64,000 nucleotides of DNA from Trichoplusia ni (lineage: Eukaryota > Arthropoda > Insecta > Lepidoptera > Noctuidae), in NCBI RefSeq assembly GCF_003590095.1, contig NC_039484.1, positions 496,001 to 560,000 of the forward strand, given 5' to 3'. How positions within the stretch are numbered: the first letter of the stretch is position 1; the number at the start of each line of letters is the position of its first letter. The translations under genes and the position numbers were made by a program. Under the pieces are notes generated by a model. That model searched no databases. It was given only the letters and a program-made list of their open reading frames with translations, and was not told where the DNA came from. Below are positions 33,757 to 47,800 of the stretch, one piece after another.

Positions 33757-35805
33757 TTACGTATTGTCTTTGTCTTTCAAGTTGTCTATAACTATATCAG
33801 TTAGACTTTGACGTCTGGAATCATTATCTTCTAAATTAGCGCTTTCTCTTCGCATTCGAGAGAATAACCTTGGTACGGGGCCCGTACTCGATCGCCCGGC
33901 GTCTGGTGGCGCGGGGGAATATCTTCTTATTCGAGGCTTAACTTCCTCCTCAGTAGCAGTTTCTGAGTAAGGAGGAGGAGGTTGCTGCAACATCGTCATA
34001 CGATTTTCTCGTGCAGCAGTAGCTGTCGGTAGCTGTAGCTCTGCTCCAGCCACTACAGTAGCTAATGTAGGAGTAAACTGTGGAGCTGCGGCCCTAGCTG
34101 ACACTCTCCTGCGTCTAGGCCCTGAATCCTCCACACGCCTTGGTCTATTCTCTTCAAGGCTGTCCCTACTTGGTGGAGTAGGTATTGAATAATCTGGTCT
34201 CAGTGAACCACGTCGTCTTGACGAATCACCCATGGGCTCAGTTATAAAATCCAATAGGCCCGGTGGATCGTTTGATGAACCAGCAGCAGTTTCTAATACT
34301 GCTAAGGCTCTGAGAAGATCAGCTACACTCGTATTTTCCAAAACTTCTACTTGTTCTGATTCAGGAAGGTTTGTTATGTTAACGTCAGGATCAAATAAGC
34401 TCGGACGACCATGTTTTGTCCTATTCCTATAACGCTCCAAATCACTCGAGAATTCAGACGGTTCTTCAAAAGATAAGTTGCGGCCTTGTCTTTTTTGTTT
34501 ATTAAATTGTTTTATTGTAGCTTCTAAGTCACTCTCAGTTGGTGAACTACTCTTTCGAGCTGCTCCAAATGATGGAAACAAGCTCCCACGGCGTCTGGTA
34601 GTCGTCTCAACAAGTTCATCTGAACTTTCTGGCATGACATCGTCATCATTCTTTTTAGTTCTCCCAAATGACGGGAACAAACTCAAGCGTCCTTTTTTCG
34701 TTCGATTTTGGTATTTCTTAACTTCATCTTCGTCAACAGTGTCTTCATCATTGCTTGTAGTAGCCCCGAAATTGAATGAAGGGAATATGCTACGTCTTCC
34801 ACGTTTGGTCCTCTCCCTGTACTGCTCTGCGTCTTCATCGGGGTCACTGAAGTCAAATGTCGGGAAAATACTGTGCCTCTTAGTTTTCTGTCGATATGCT
34901 CTCACAGCTGCAGCATCTTCGTCTTCAGAAAAATCGAATGTAGGGAATATACTGTGCCGACCTCTATTTGTCCTTTCAAGGTAATCGCTAGCTTCGTCGT
35001 TATTATGAAAATCAAATGTTGGGAATATACTATGCCTACCTTTCTTAGTCTTTTCTTTATAAGCGTCTACATAGCTGCGATCATCAGATCCAAACGAGGG
35101 GAATATACTTCCTCGTCTTTGCTTAGAGGCGTCTTTAACGTTTTCATTAACTGCTTGTGTACCGCCTTTCACTGAACTCTTTTGATCAGGTGAGCTTTCA
35201 GTCGAGCTTTGTTTTCTCAAGAAGAATCTTGTAATTATATTTTGTTGTAGTCCACTTTCCCCTGGCACCTTGGAAGGTAGTGATAGTTTGCCACTTCTTA
35301 TATTGGCTTCTCGTCTAAACTTCTCTGCCGACTCACCATTAGTCCAGGTGTATTCATGATTATCCTGTGCGATATATTCTTTTTTATAATTTGGTACAGC
35401 TACACTAAGCGCTCTACTTCTTTTTGGATTATTTGGTATATAGTCTTTGCCAATACTAAACATCGGTGGCCTTTCGTTGGCTAAAATATCTTCGTCATCA
35501 AATAGATGAACGCCTTTATCGACTCGTTCTTTCTGCGCTTGTTCCAATCCTCCTAATACATTTACGACACGAGCTAACAATTCAGCTGGCTTCACGATAG
35601 CTGAAGCGGTAAATGTCTTTTCTTTATCAATTCCAAGTAGGTCAGTATCAGATTGAATTCGTAGCATGTCTTTTGCTGAAAGTTGAATGTTTTCGGAGTT
35701 CGCTCGCTTCCTCTTGTAAATTGGCCCTCTTGGTTCCACATCGTAGGTGAAGATTGGACAACTGACACTTCGATATAACGGTGGCGCCGCTTCCACGTAA
35801 ACGGG
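33757..35805 (-). CDS. Ork1: Ork1-like exon 6: whole cytoplasmic tail
   Basis: 682 codons plus TAA, phase 0, acceptor tttctag. Opens PVYVEAAPPLYRSVSCP and has SDTDLLGIDKEKTF early on, a block I recall in similar form from fly Ork1. From about residue 545 to 730 come core repeats: RRGSIFPSF, GRHSIFPTFDF twice, KRHSIFPTFDF, GRRSIFPSFNF, GRLSLFPSF and RRGSLFPSF, spaced 26-36 residues, then decayed versions (GRNLSFEEP, HGRPSLF). A late Pro-rich QQPPPPYSE may be a PPxY ligand. Acidic spacers alternate with the basic motifs. Each Ser sits in an R-x-x-S or R-R-x-S context favoured by PKA/PKG/PKC-type kinases. The tail is probably disordered. Confidence 0.93.
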   Translation of the reverse strand, partial: PVYVEAAPPLYRSVSCPIFTYDVEPRGPIYKRKRANSENIQLSAKDMLRIQSDTDLLGIDKEKTFTASAIVKPAELLARVVNVLGGLEQAQKERVDKGVHLFDDEDILANERPPMFSIGKDYIPNNPKRSRALSVAVPNYKKEYIAQDNHEYTWTNGESAEKFRREANIRSGKLSLPSKVPGESGLQQNIITRFFLRKQSSTESSPDQKSSVKGGTQAVNENVKDASKQRRGSIFPSFGSDDRSYVDAYKEKTKKGRHSIFPTFDFHNNDEASDYLERTNRGRHSIFPTFDFSEDEDAAAVRAYRQKTKRHSIFPTFDFSDPDEDAEQYRERTKRGRRSIFPSFNFGATTSNDEDTVDEDEVKKYQNRTKKGRLSLFPSFGRTKKNDDDVMPESSDELVETTTRRRGSLFPSFGAARKSSSPTESDLEATIKQFNKQKRQGRNLSFEEPSEFSSDLERYRNRTKHGRPSLFDPDVNITNLPESEQVEVLENTSVADLLRALAVLETAAGSSNDPPGLLDFITEPMGDSSRRRGSLRPDYSIPTPPSRDSLEENRPRRVEDSGPRRRRVSARAAAPQFTPTLATVVAGAELQLPTATAARENRMTMLQQPPPPYSETATEEEVKPRIRRYSPAPPDAGRSSTGPVPRLFSRMRRESANLEDNDSRRQSLTDIVIDNLKDKDNT

Positions 35806-38800
35806 CTAGAAATAAGAATTAAAATAATTATTTTAAACGTTCACCAGATTGCTTAAATTTTAGTTTTAATTTTAACTAAAAGAAGAAACTTGCTATCGTA
35901 ATGTAGTATCTAATCTAGTTATTCCTTATTTAGCCGCAATAAAAACTCAGACAGATACGAAACAATTAAAATTAGCTCGATAAACACAAGGGTATTAAAA
36001 TTAATTATATAAGTCAACAATAAAAATCTCACCTTTATTTTTATCAGGTTTGCTTCATTTATAATTTTCCTCAAAGCTGATAGGTCTTTGGTAAATCCTT
36101 GCAAGATTTTGTTCTGCGTATTCTTGAACTGACACGCGAACTTCTGTTCGATTTTGTGTATTCTTTCTGATCTCATGCCGCTGGTGATGAAGCCAAGTAA
36201 CATGACGATGTAGCCGAGACCAAAGGTGATCCAGATGATAAGAAAAATTTGGTAAGTGCAGAAGTAGCCGTACTTGAAACCGTTGTTGACAGTTCCTGGA
36301 AAACGAAAGTAACGTTGTTTTCATAACAAAGTTTTATTTGAAGTGGACGAGATTCCCTAGGCAAGTGGCTCTTCTACAGTAATCGTCACCACTAGGCGAA
36401 GTCACGTGAGTGGTCGATAAGAATTGACGTTAGGTATGCTTTTGAGCGATTTATCGTTAATAATAATATCGTTGCATATTAGAAATATTAGGTGCCTACG
36501 GGGTTTATGTCGGGGTATACAGACGTGAGGGTGATTATTTTAAGTTCGATATGTTTAGGTACAGATTGATATTGGATAATGTTTCATTTTCCTATAATGC
36601 AAATCTTATTAAATATAAGTACCATCCAAAATCCACTTTAAATTTATCATCATTTCGTAACATGTTATTTAGATATGATCTATCTGATATTAATATCAAT
36701 TCGAAAATTCTCACCTGCTACCAAATCACCAAAACCAATTGTAGTGAGGGTGACAAAGGCATAGTAGATGGCAGCGACGTAATCCCATCCTTCGAAGACT
36801 ACGAAGATGCAGGCAGGCAAGAATATGAAGAAGAGGAAGCCAGGAACCAGGTAGAGGAAGATCTGCCCCAACATGCCGAGGTTGGTGAAGTAGTACCCCA
36901 GGTTGTGGGCTCTTTTCTCATTTCTCTTCTTGTATTTGCGATACACTGAAATCAGCTGGAAATGAAAATATAATTTGTTAATTATAATAAGACACTGTAT
37001 GTATTAAATTTCAAATACGTGGACTAAGTACTAAACACATGATTATAGACTCAGAACGAATGATCAGAAATACTTAGTCAGTAATAGATATTTTAAGTAA
37101 AAGGAGTTATGCCATTAATAGACTACAACATTGATGGGTAATTCTCCAAAACGTTTGCTTAGTTATTACTAGCTCTAATAACAGTTTAGATAAGTAATAT
37201 AAATTAAAATTACTCTACCAATACTATTATTACCTGCATGCCAAAATATTCACCGAGGTTAGCGAGCAGGATACCGTTGATGGGTATACCGAACAGACCG
37301 TAGAAAATCATGAGTATTCTCCCCAAATGAGTAGTTGGCGCCAAATTACCATAACCTGAAAGCATGAAAAATGATCCGTAAGTATTTAATACAAAATAAA
37401 ATGTGCACCTAAAATCATATGTAGATCAAAATATCTTGATTTTAAAGGAATAATTTTGCGTAAAACTAGAAGCTGTATTGCAGAAAAACACTGAGCCAAA
37501 AGTTTCCTAAAGAGTTATGAGTGTTTCACAATCTTTCAAATCACAAGGCACCTAGACTAAGAACAAGCATATAGATCACACAAATATCTCCCACGTGGGA
37601 AGCGAACCCGTGACAAGTCATGCATGCATGGTGGGTTTGGTGACCACTCGGTTATCCCAACTTTTGTCACTGTCTAGTAGGATGTAAAGACATTTGAAAA
37701 CGTCACTTAACTCGTTCTTGTAGACCACAAATATCTTTACTGATTTATTTTGCATACAATTAACTAAAGTAAATTCATGATATTTTGCTTCAATAAGAGT
37801 TGCTTTAGCAAATAAAGTGAATCCGATAACTTAACCAAACTTACCAATGGTACTGACGACGGTGTAGGAAAAGAAGAATGAATGATAGAAGTCCCATTTG
37901 AAAGGAGGCTCTGCGTCCTGCGTCGTGTAGTTGAACATGGACTTGCCGCAATAGTCTGACAGCTTCCGAAGAATTGTGTCCTGTTTCTCCGGATCATCGG
38001 GAATGTAGTTCTCGTAAAGTAAATCTGAAATTAAATAGTTTAATCTATTAATAACAGGATCAAAAACCATTAGAGGTTTTATTGTATAGGTTACAAAATT
38101 AAATAAGATTATGCAAGAGGTCCAGGTAACGTGATGGTGGGTTTTAAAAGTAAAGATATCAGGAGGGTTTTTTTTAACAATCATGAATATAAGAGTTGTT
38201 CTAAGAATCACACATCAAAATAACACCAAGGAATTCCTTGAATTATCATCTTTAAAATTATGTGACATCGACCCTAATCATCCTAACTCAAAGATCATGA
38301 CGCCAAACCCAGTAAATGCATACGACAGTTTATCACGACGATCATAACTGAATTTATCACAAATCGTGATCGTGAAATAGTTAAATTTCCTGCTATGTAT
38401 TACAAAAGACTGTTAACAACACACAATGTTTCCAAATATCGTGATATCCCAATAAAGGTAGAAACAAAGTGACAGAATACCAAAACCATTTAGCGTATCT
38501 TCCTTGAGCCAATAATGGTGGCAAAAGAAAATATAGGGCACTAATTAAGTTTTTACAGAACAATTTTACGCGCGAATCAACACAAATTAGACGGTTTTTC
38601 TACTAATTGTTGGGTCCACGTACTTTTATGGTTAAAAAAGCCGAACCCTGCAGAAAAAGTTCCTAATTGATTCCGTATGAATGGGAGAAAGAGAACTAAG
38701 TAATTGAACCGGATAGTCGAGTGCTGGTGAAGCGCGAAGAAATGGTAAATTGTTACTCAGTTACGGTCTACAGTCTACACACAGGTTCCCAATTACCTAA

Positions 38801-41800
38801 TTGCTTCAATTGAATGTTTCTACGTAAAAAAACTACGCCTACATTGTAAATTCAGACAAGATTTAGATTACAATATTGTAGATGTTGTTTGTCGACGAAA
38901 AATATAAAAAGCTTCCTTTTTTGAGGAGGGTGTGATGAATTGCCGCGCAAAGACTAAATGCTGGAGATGTTGCGTTGGTGGTATGGCCAGTAAGAGACCA
39001 AATGATTTCCTGACCAAAAAAGGAATTAAGGAATATCAGAGGGACGCGGAATCCGAATGAGTTCTTTTTTGTATACATGTAAAAATTTGAATAGTAAACT
39101 AAGGTGCCTACCACTAGTAGTAATGATGTAAAAAAGGGCGAGTAGAGTCAGACTCAGATACTCCCATTATTGAACCCAACATCAATAGTCTGATTATTCT
39201 GAATACCGTAGCACGGAAACCATTTGTGGTTTGATACAGTGGCTTCCATTCATCAATTTTATAATGCGTTTGTAAAGAAGGCGCGTCTCAATTGTCATGC
39301 TATTATCATTAAACGAACATAAAACTTATTTACGATACAGGACTTGATTGAATAGGACTATTGTAGTTTGAAGGTCGGAGTCACTGCCAAGACCGGAGCA
39401 AAGGACGAACGATTGGTTTTTAATGCACGTGGTTTTAATAAGAAACGAGATAATTAATTACGTTTATTGCAAAACAATGTAAGGGAATTAGCATATGCAT
39501 TAATAATGCAGTTATTAATCACCAATTACGCGAGGCTGATTTGTCGTAACGAAATTTACTCTTTCAACAGAAATTTGAATTCATAGCTTTAAACAGCGGA
39601 GACGAATTGTTAGTGGAGAATCTCTTATTTTAAGCTTTTAATTATCAGCTTAACCGACAACGAAACTTAATCATAAATATGTGAGACTCGCACCGATTAA
39701 CACCAGAACGACAATGGTCACGAATCAGTGTAACTATCTTGTTATGGTTTTTGCTAGTCGGACTCGAAATACTGAGCGTTCCGTAGAAATTAAAGAAAAA
39801 CAAAATAATTTGAATGAATAATAAATTTGTGGGTAGCCACCGTCAAATTTTTAACCTCAGATCTTAAATTTTAATATTCATAGTTATAGCGACCACTGAA
39901 ATAAATCATCTGCAAAATAAAAACTGACTAGCTATCACGGTTAATGTACGCCTTTGGAAATCGAAAAACACCCGATCCTGATCTTTTCTTTACGAAAGTG
40001 GTGACTCCCGAAATGTCTGAAGGAAAATATCTACAGTTTAGAGATGAAAGGTAATACTTAGGAGATAATTCTATCTTCTTCCTAAAAGCTAAGAACTTTC
40101 CCCGACTTACAATGTTTCAAACACTTGTTAGAGTACAATATTATCTGTTTTTCTATCCACGAACTCCCATTGACTGGATAAAAAAACGTCACCAGAACCC
40201 ATTCAACTTTGATAGCAAATATCAGTAAACAGTATAAGGAATGTATTTTAATACTATAAACAAATGTAGATAAATTAACTGTTTAAAACTTAAATAATTT
40301 ATGTTGTAATTATTATTTATAAGATTTTGATTGACAATGTCGTTGAGTAGGGTTGTCAAATAGATGCAATGAGTTGGCAACTGCAACAGTTACAAATCAA
40401 ATGCACTGAATCTAGTAAGTTAATAAGTTTTGTCTTTTAACGGCTTGGATAGCGTAATGGTAACGGTAGGTAGGTAAGGTACTTTGTAGGTATAACGTGT
40501 CACGGCTTCGTTTCACGAACGCTTGTTCTAAATTTGGTTGTGTTGTGCAAGTGATTTGAGTTTTGTGGAACCCCAACACAAGAATTAGAAGCATCGGTTC
40601 GGAGCTGGTTTTATTTTAAGAGCATATTTAAGATCTGAAAATTCTGTTAAGAAGTTTAAATTGTTTGCCTATGCCGCTCTAGTTAAATAAGACGTTTACC
40701 TCGGTTAGCTGAAAAAGTGCCGTATGACCATAATATTAAGGTGAGAGATGCCGCTCTTCGCCATGAATAGACGTTTACGTTACCACAAATACACATACAA
40801 GTGATGGTAATCTCTAACTTAATAAGACGTCGAATTTTCTTTACCATCAGACAACCCTAATAATAAACAAGGACAATCAATGCTTATATACTATTGATAA
40901 CAAGATAAGAGAATCGATTAAAAGGTAATGAGGCTGACACAGAAATCAACTAGTTCTACATGGTAATCATGTGCTGGATCAAAAGGTAGGTCTACATTGG
41001 CGATAGTTTTAACATCTAGTTAGATAATCCTTGATTTCTGATTTCGTCTATCAACAACATTACCCGTTCCCCTACGGTGTTTGGGTCGGCTTCCAGTCTC
41101 ACCGGACGCAGCTAAGAACTATTGTTTTACAAGAAACAACTGCCTATCTGACCTACTTAACCCGACCTGGATAGGACGATACCTCCTAGTAAGACTTTCT
41201 GGCTTTTAATTACCCGAAACGACTGTTAAAATGTATAAACAACATTCTGTAACCAGAATTTAAGACATTTTACGGCAAATATATATGGTCACCCATCCAT
41301 GGTGTTGGAGTTGAGTGAAATATCTAAGCGTGTTGGGTTATAATACACGGGCGTATATTACACAAAAAAAAATATAAAGATTTTTTTTTATAATTAAACA
41401 GCGGTTTGCTTAAAAAATAATGATTAATTAATAAATTAAAAGAGGGATACATATTTTGCCGTCATTCATCGATATCTTAAAAATGTAATTGTAACCAGTC
41501 ATGTAAAACTCCCTTACATAATAGGGAAAACGTTTTAATTATCACATCAGCCATGAATTAACGTGTTAAACGTCCTATCGATAATAGTAATATATTAAAA
41601 CTATTTGCACGTATGTGACAGACGCACAAATTGTAAGATCGTGAACGTCTCCTCAACAACTTCCATTGTGACGTTATCTGGTTGAAACGACCCTTTGTAG
41701 GCCTGTTTGCTCAGTTAAAAGGTTTATTTAACCTTTGTTCAGGTGGTCAGGGACTAGATTTATGTTGTTGAAAGAAAATAGAGATCAAAATATTGTGAAG

Positions 41801-44800
41801 GTCCATTTTTAATTCGCCAAATAACTTTCGTAATTAAGTTTTCTGTATCCAAAAAAAAATATTTTTTAGTAGGAATCATGTTATGTATATTCGACACTTC
41901 ATAATTAGGTTTGATTAAGAAGTTACCTAAATGTACCTACCTATCGTTTTTATTTAATCACTAGCTGTTGCCCGCGACTTCGTCCACGTGGTTAGAATTT
42001 CCCCCGTTTTTTCCACATTTTCCATTGTATCTTCGCTCCTAATAGTCGCAGCGTGATGTTATATAGCCTATAGCCTTCCTCGATAAATGGTCTATTCAAC
42101 ACCAAAATATTTTTTCAATTCGAACCAGTAGTTCCTGAGATTAGCGCGTTCAAACAAACAAACAAACTCTTCAGCTTTATATATTAGTATAGATAGGATT
42201 AAAAAATTCCTGATATCATAAAAGCTGTTTAAAAATGTTATAATAAAAGCGACAATACGAATATGAGGATGTGCAAAAAAATTTGCCACACGGAATCAAC
42301 CGCCAATTTTGTTTGCTTTCCTCAAATGACGCCAAAGCATTATAAAGCGAGGATGACGGTCTACAAGCCTAATTAACGGCTAATTTTCAGATCACGACAC
42401 TGACTGCTGCGGCCTTCGAATGTTTACGTACACGATGTCACATGAACATATTAAAGGTATTAGATACATTAGAGACATCAATGGTTTGTTGGGAAATGCA
42501 GTGTCGTCGAGAACTAAAAAACGGAAAATTGATTGAGAGATTTTTTTTCGAAACGATAGATGGTTTTTTTTCGGCGATTTGAATAGGATCTTAATCTCAA
42601 ACAAAGCTAGTGGTAAAACTAGCAATGGCATATAGTAGTGAAGTGAAATGAAAGACAGTAAAGTTTTAAATTAACATAGAATGTCTGTTAGCAAGTATAC
42701 ATTATAATTTTCTTTTTTCCCTTCATTATCTATGGATGTAGAATCTATACGCGTATAGGTACAGTATGCATGACCACAGACATATTTCTGTATAGGTAGG
42801 TAGAATTACACTTATAAGCATTTTTTTTATAATGACCTAAAGACAAACCACTTCTCTCCTGTATTTAATAACCACTTAAGTCCATGGGTAAAGTACAATA
42901 TATCCCTTAATTGATGATTAGTATTCTTTACATGTCCATAGGCTTTTGGACATACTATAACATCAAATTTTGGTGCTCCACTTTTGTACCTACTTCTTTT
43001 TACCTCTACGTTATTTCATCTAGATTGGTCATCGTGTTTATCTGTTCCACCATCTCACGTTACACGACCGGAATAATAATATATGATTCACTATTTGTTC
43101 GCTTTCCTTAACATCATCGGACTTTTAGACCCGAAACTGAGTACCAGGTTGAAGTGCTCAATACACTTTACAATAGTTATTACGAATTGCACATATATCA
43201 AACCGCAAAGAGGATAAACATGACTGATTTGAGGTAAATGATAAATAATGTTATCATGAAGTTAAGAATTCCCTGGTAACTTGTAAACGTAACTTATAAC
43301 TTTCGTGAGGATGATTCATGCTTATAATGCAACGCAATGGTTTACTCTTGTCTAGTTATCGGGATTGCCTACAAATTCCGACCTTACCTGGAATCTGGCC
43401 AGGCAACCCCACCGCCACCGTCAGCTCATGGAAACGGGCTAAAGGACTCTGAATGCGTCCGAAATCGGAAAATCCCGATTACTACACGTTAGTAAGCCGT
43501 TGCTTTTTGAAGTTCTAGTATTTGTAGACTTAAACAGAACTATTCTTTTCACAGTTCCATGCCTCCATGGGACAAACATTTCAAAATACGTTATCTTCAT
43601 GTCACCTACTTGACCTGATCAAACATTTTCCTTACAGCCTAACGAGTAACGAGCTTCCTTCACCTATGACTTTCCAGAACATAACAGAATATTTGGAGTA
43701 ATACATCAACTAAATGCTTAAGGAAAGACGTCATTACCATACATCATCAGAGATTCTGGTGCCGACGTTATAAGGACGCATTGACCGGCCTCCATGTTAT
43801 CCTCATTCCGGAGACGATGGAAGAATCCTAATGTGAATGTAAACGGTTGGTACTGATTTATGATTCGGATTTAGGAAATTATCGTAGGAACTTCTTGGTC
43901 CTTCTTGGCAAGGTTTTGGTCGCGATTCTTCAAGGTTGTTCTTTGTTGAGTTTTTAATGGACGAATTTGGAACATTTATGATTTCTATAGTAGTATTCTA
44001 TATTTTGCTGCTTCTACTCAATATTGGCAGAACGTACTGTACAAAAAAGGAGTTGAATAAATGAAAATATTCTATAATATAGGATAATGTGATCACTTAC
44101 TGCAAACTAACTTGGTGTTTTTGTGTTATGTGCAATATATTCGTTAATCGTTATGTTCTAAATTTCAAATACAATTCAGGTTTTAAAAAGGTTGACGCCC
44201 GCTAACGTCTGGGTAAAATCCGGTAAAAGATTTCTTGCCTCAGGCACAAAAGATCTCATCCTTGGATTTGAATAATCCGGTTTCAAGTAAACGACTACCT
44301 AACTTTGGAATCCATTTTGTCGTTGCCAGTTTTATAGACGGATTCTTATATTTGGAAAAAATCTAAATTATTTTTTAACATATATTATGTGGGTCACTAA
44401 CATAATTATAATATTCACTATATTTATATACTTCATAGTTATATACAGAAAAACTGGATAGAATAAATCAGCATTCAGACTCAAATAAAATGTAGCCACG
44501 ACCAAATAAGGCAGCTTTGAAGCTAGGTTATAGGTAAAGAAAAACTTGACCCTACATTTTTTTACAACAGAGCCATTACTGAAATTTGAACTTTAAGCTG
44601 CGGAACATAAAGTTCGAAAAGCCTTGGTAGATGATGATGCATGCAGTTGGCTGAATATGGTGGAGCAAGTAAAAAAACAAGCACATACAAAATGTGTCAC
44701 GTGTCTTAGTTGGAATTGAATGAATTGGCCAAAGCTTGTTTATAATCTAAATATGTTTTGAAACTAATACACAATGATTTTCAAATGGCAGCAGTATATT

Positions 44801-47800
44801 TTTAAATTGCACTATGACATCTTCTTTTTCATATTATATCGTTTCACACCTCCCGTCTCATCTCCAAGAATTATCAATAAATTGTTCAAAATTAAAACAA
44901 CTAATGTTTTAATTCGTCGACTCGACCCACGTTTATTTTTGCGTAGAAGTTTAAACTTTATTAGCTACTAATCTAAACTTATTTTGTCATTTATATAATA
45001 TATGTACCGTAGTTTGTTCATTACGTAACATTATGAACGAATTTTATCACTAGATTTGACTCTGCACCGAGTTTGATGATCGAACTATTTTTTTTTGCAC
45101 GACTCTAGTCTCAATCTTTTGGACTCTTTCTCGAGAGACCGATCTTGAGTCAAGGGAGATCAAAAACGGCATTTATGCGATTAGAAATCGTAACTATTTT
45201 AAGAAAAAACAGCTCCGCCTATATTAGCAACCATCGCAAAACACTTTTAAACCAAGTTTACCTACCACTCATAAATAAATCCTCTTTCCAACATTTCCAT
45301 GTCCATCACTAAGCTACAAGCTGACATATTATTATCTCATCATCACTTTTAGTCATCAGGCATCACCAAATCGTTCATACCAATCTAATGAAGACAAGAA
45401 TGAATCACTGTCACACTTCGGTATTACAAATGTACTAATTACTGTTCGTTTTCCCGTCACGCGCCTATTACCTATGCAATTATAGGAACAATTACTTGAG
45501 TCGGTTCAATTGAAACAGGTTTGTATACATGTTTTTATTCGAATATAAAATTGATTGATTGAACCTTTTCCTTTAATGATGTTCTGGAAGAATTTTGGCC
45601 ACGGCGGCTAGTGTTAAAGGCACCAGCCAGTTGCGCGGGACATATTATAGTGAACAAACGTATGTGCCGTTATACCAGCGGTTATGCTCTCTGTTCCCTT
45701 ACTCTCATAGCTCAAGTGAGCGGAGATATCAAGCGTAGGACTTGCAGTCTACGTGCCTTCCAAAATACGGAAGCTGGGATATTTTTTAAAACTCTGTGCA
45801 CTTTTAAAAAGACACGCAGCGACGTGTCTTGGGATAGTCGAATTCGAGACTTTTGATTTAGCTCTTGTTGTCCGCTAGGCTATCACAGCTTCGAGATCTA
45901 GCTTTATTAAAGCTAACTCGTAGAACTTCACTACTGAAGGAGCAGTTGTGAAGGAGATATGTCACTCTATTAGTGTATTATATTAGTGTAACGCCTCGTC
46001 TTGATTCCGTAACAGGAAAAGTCTTACTTTGGGAGGTTGTTATAGGTTCACAGAACTAGTTATGAACAGGATTATGAATGTGAATATGTTTATAACATAA
46101 TAGATATTATTTAAATGCAAAGGTTAGGTACTGGGGTTTGATGTATTTTAGCCGCCCAGATTTTACCAATTTTGACAAATCTTTGATAAAAATCTTTACG
46201 GCATGCTATTGAAATTCAATTTAATAGTAAGTGATGACTGAGGAACAAGACATTTCACACCATTTATAATAACTAAAATACAAAAACAAAAAAGTAGGTG
46301 AAACGTTCTGAAAAGCCAACTTTAAAAACTACATTTTGACGCAATAAATTAGATATCGATGAAACTCAGTTTTAAATACCAAATCTAATAATATCTAACA
46401 GAAATAAACGATAAACAATTGTTTTTAATAACATTTACTTAAAAAGAACTTATAACGTAGTTCTAACCTACTTACATCACGTTTTGAAAAGAATTCTACT
46501 AATCCTTATATAACTAAAACGTAATATGCTACACAACAATGGCACGTATATTTTAACAAATTACTGGTAGTCGCATTGCCTTATTAAGACGTCATACACT
46601 TCAGTATTTTAGTGTCTAGTAAAGAATAAGGTCTGACGCAGAATTGAATTAAATAGCGCAAAACATAGAAACTTTTTGTATTACTACATCTCAATCCTTC
46701 TCCATCGTATTGCTTTCATATAATTCCAAGTTCCTGTGACGACCATAAGAACCGAAAAATAATTTTCATGGTACTTATTTGTAAATAAACTTATTGTAGA
46801 ATAGAGCAAATCTTTTATTTTAACAGAGGGAGACAGGAAAGGAAACTCAGCAAAGCTAGCAATTTTTTTTAAAGTGTCCCGAAGTGCTTGGAAATGCGCT
46901 AAGAAATTTAATAGTTGTGCACAAATATTCAACTCACATGGTTGATCACCTGTCTGGGTGTCATCGAGACACTCAGACTCAGGGTGTTGTAGTTTCCTTA
47001 ATTTGGAATTTGTTTATGTAATCAATTTAAACCAATTCACACCAGTTTCTAAATAATGAACGCAAGAAAAACGTCTCAGTTTTACACAAAATTAACAAAC
47101 AAAAGAGCTTACTTACGATTATAACAGAATTAAATAAACAAATAGACTATTAGACATAACGATCCATGGAAAAACAGCGCTTAATTCCTGGACGTTACGG
47201 AATATTTTCGTTAAAACAAAAGTCGTTTTAAGTGATCGATTTACTTGAAGAATGTTTACACGTCACCGGTTCTGTGACAAAACTAATTATTGACAATTTA
47301 TTAAATGGTGATAATAATTATGGTGATTACACGACCATTAAGCGTCGACCATTTACACACGTGACTTTGTTTTAAAATTTAAAACAATGTCACGTGATAT
47401 TGTCTTGGTACTCTAGTGTGGTCGACTGGACGAAGGTTCTTTAAAAAAATGTATGTAATTTGTATACATGGTCAAAACTAGATCCCTAAATATAATATAT
47501 CCCTAAATATATTTTTAGTGCATGAATACTGATAATCATTTTTTCTGGGTGGGAATCGAACTCAGTACTTCCGACACAGCAGTCAGAACCTCTAGGCACA
47601 AGACCAAAGTGCTAGTTAAAGTGCACTTTATTAAAATATCTTCCATAGCCAACCTGATACTACAGACACCGCTAAACATAATTATGCATGTAACTAACAT
47701 TAAAATGATCATTAAATCACAATTATTTTAGCACACAATAATATAACCGTGTCTCTAAACAAACGAAACTGATAGCTATTAATAATATGCAAATGATCCT

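Noticed and set aside
34232..35175. Plus-strand ORFs of 66-168 codons with SIC/SS-rich repeats
   Set aside because: Antisense shadows of the repetitive tail exon of the potassium channel.
36551..36949. 132-codon plus-strand ORF with an acidic stretch
   Set aside because: It overlaps channel exon 4 on the opposite strand; the exon carries the second selectivity filter in perfect splice phase.
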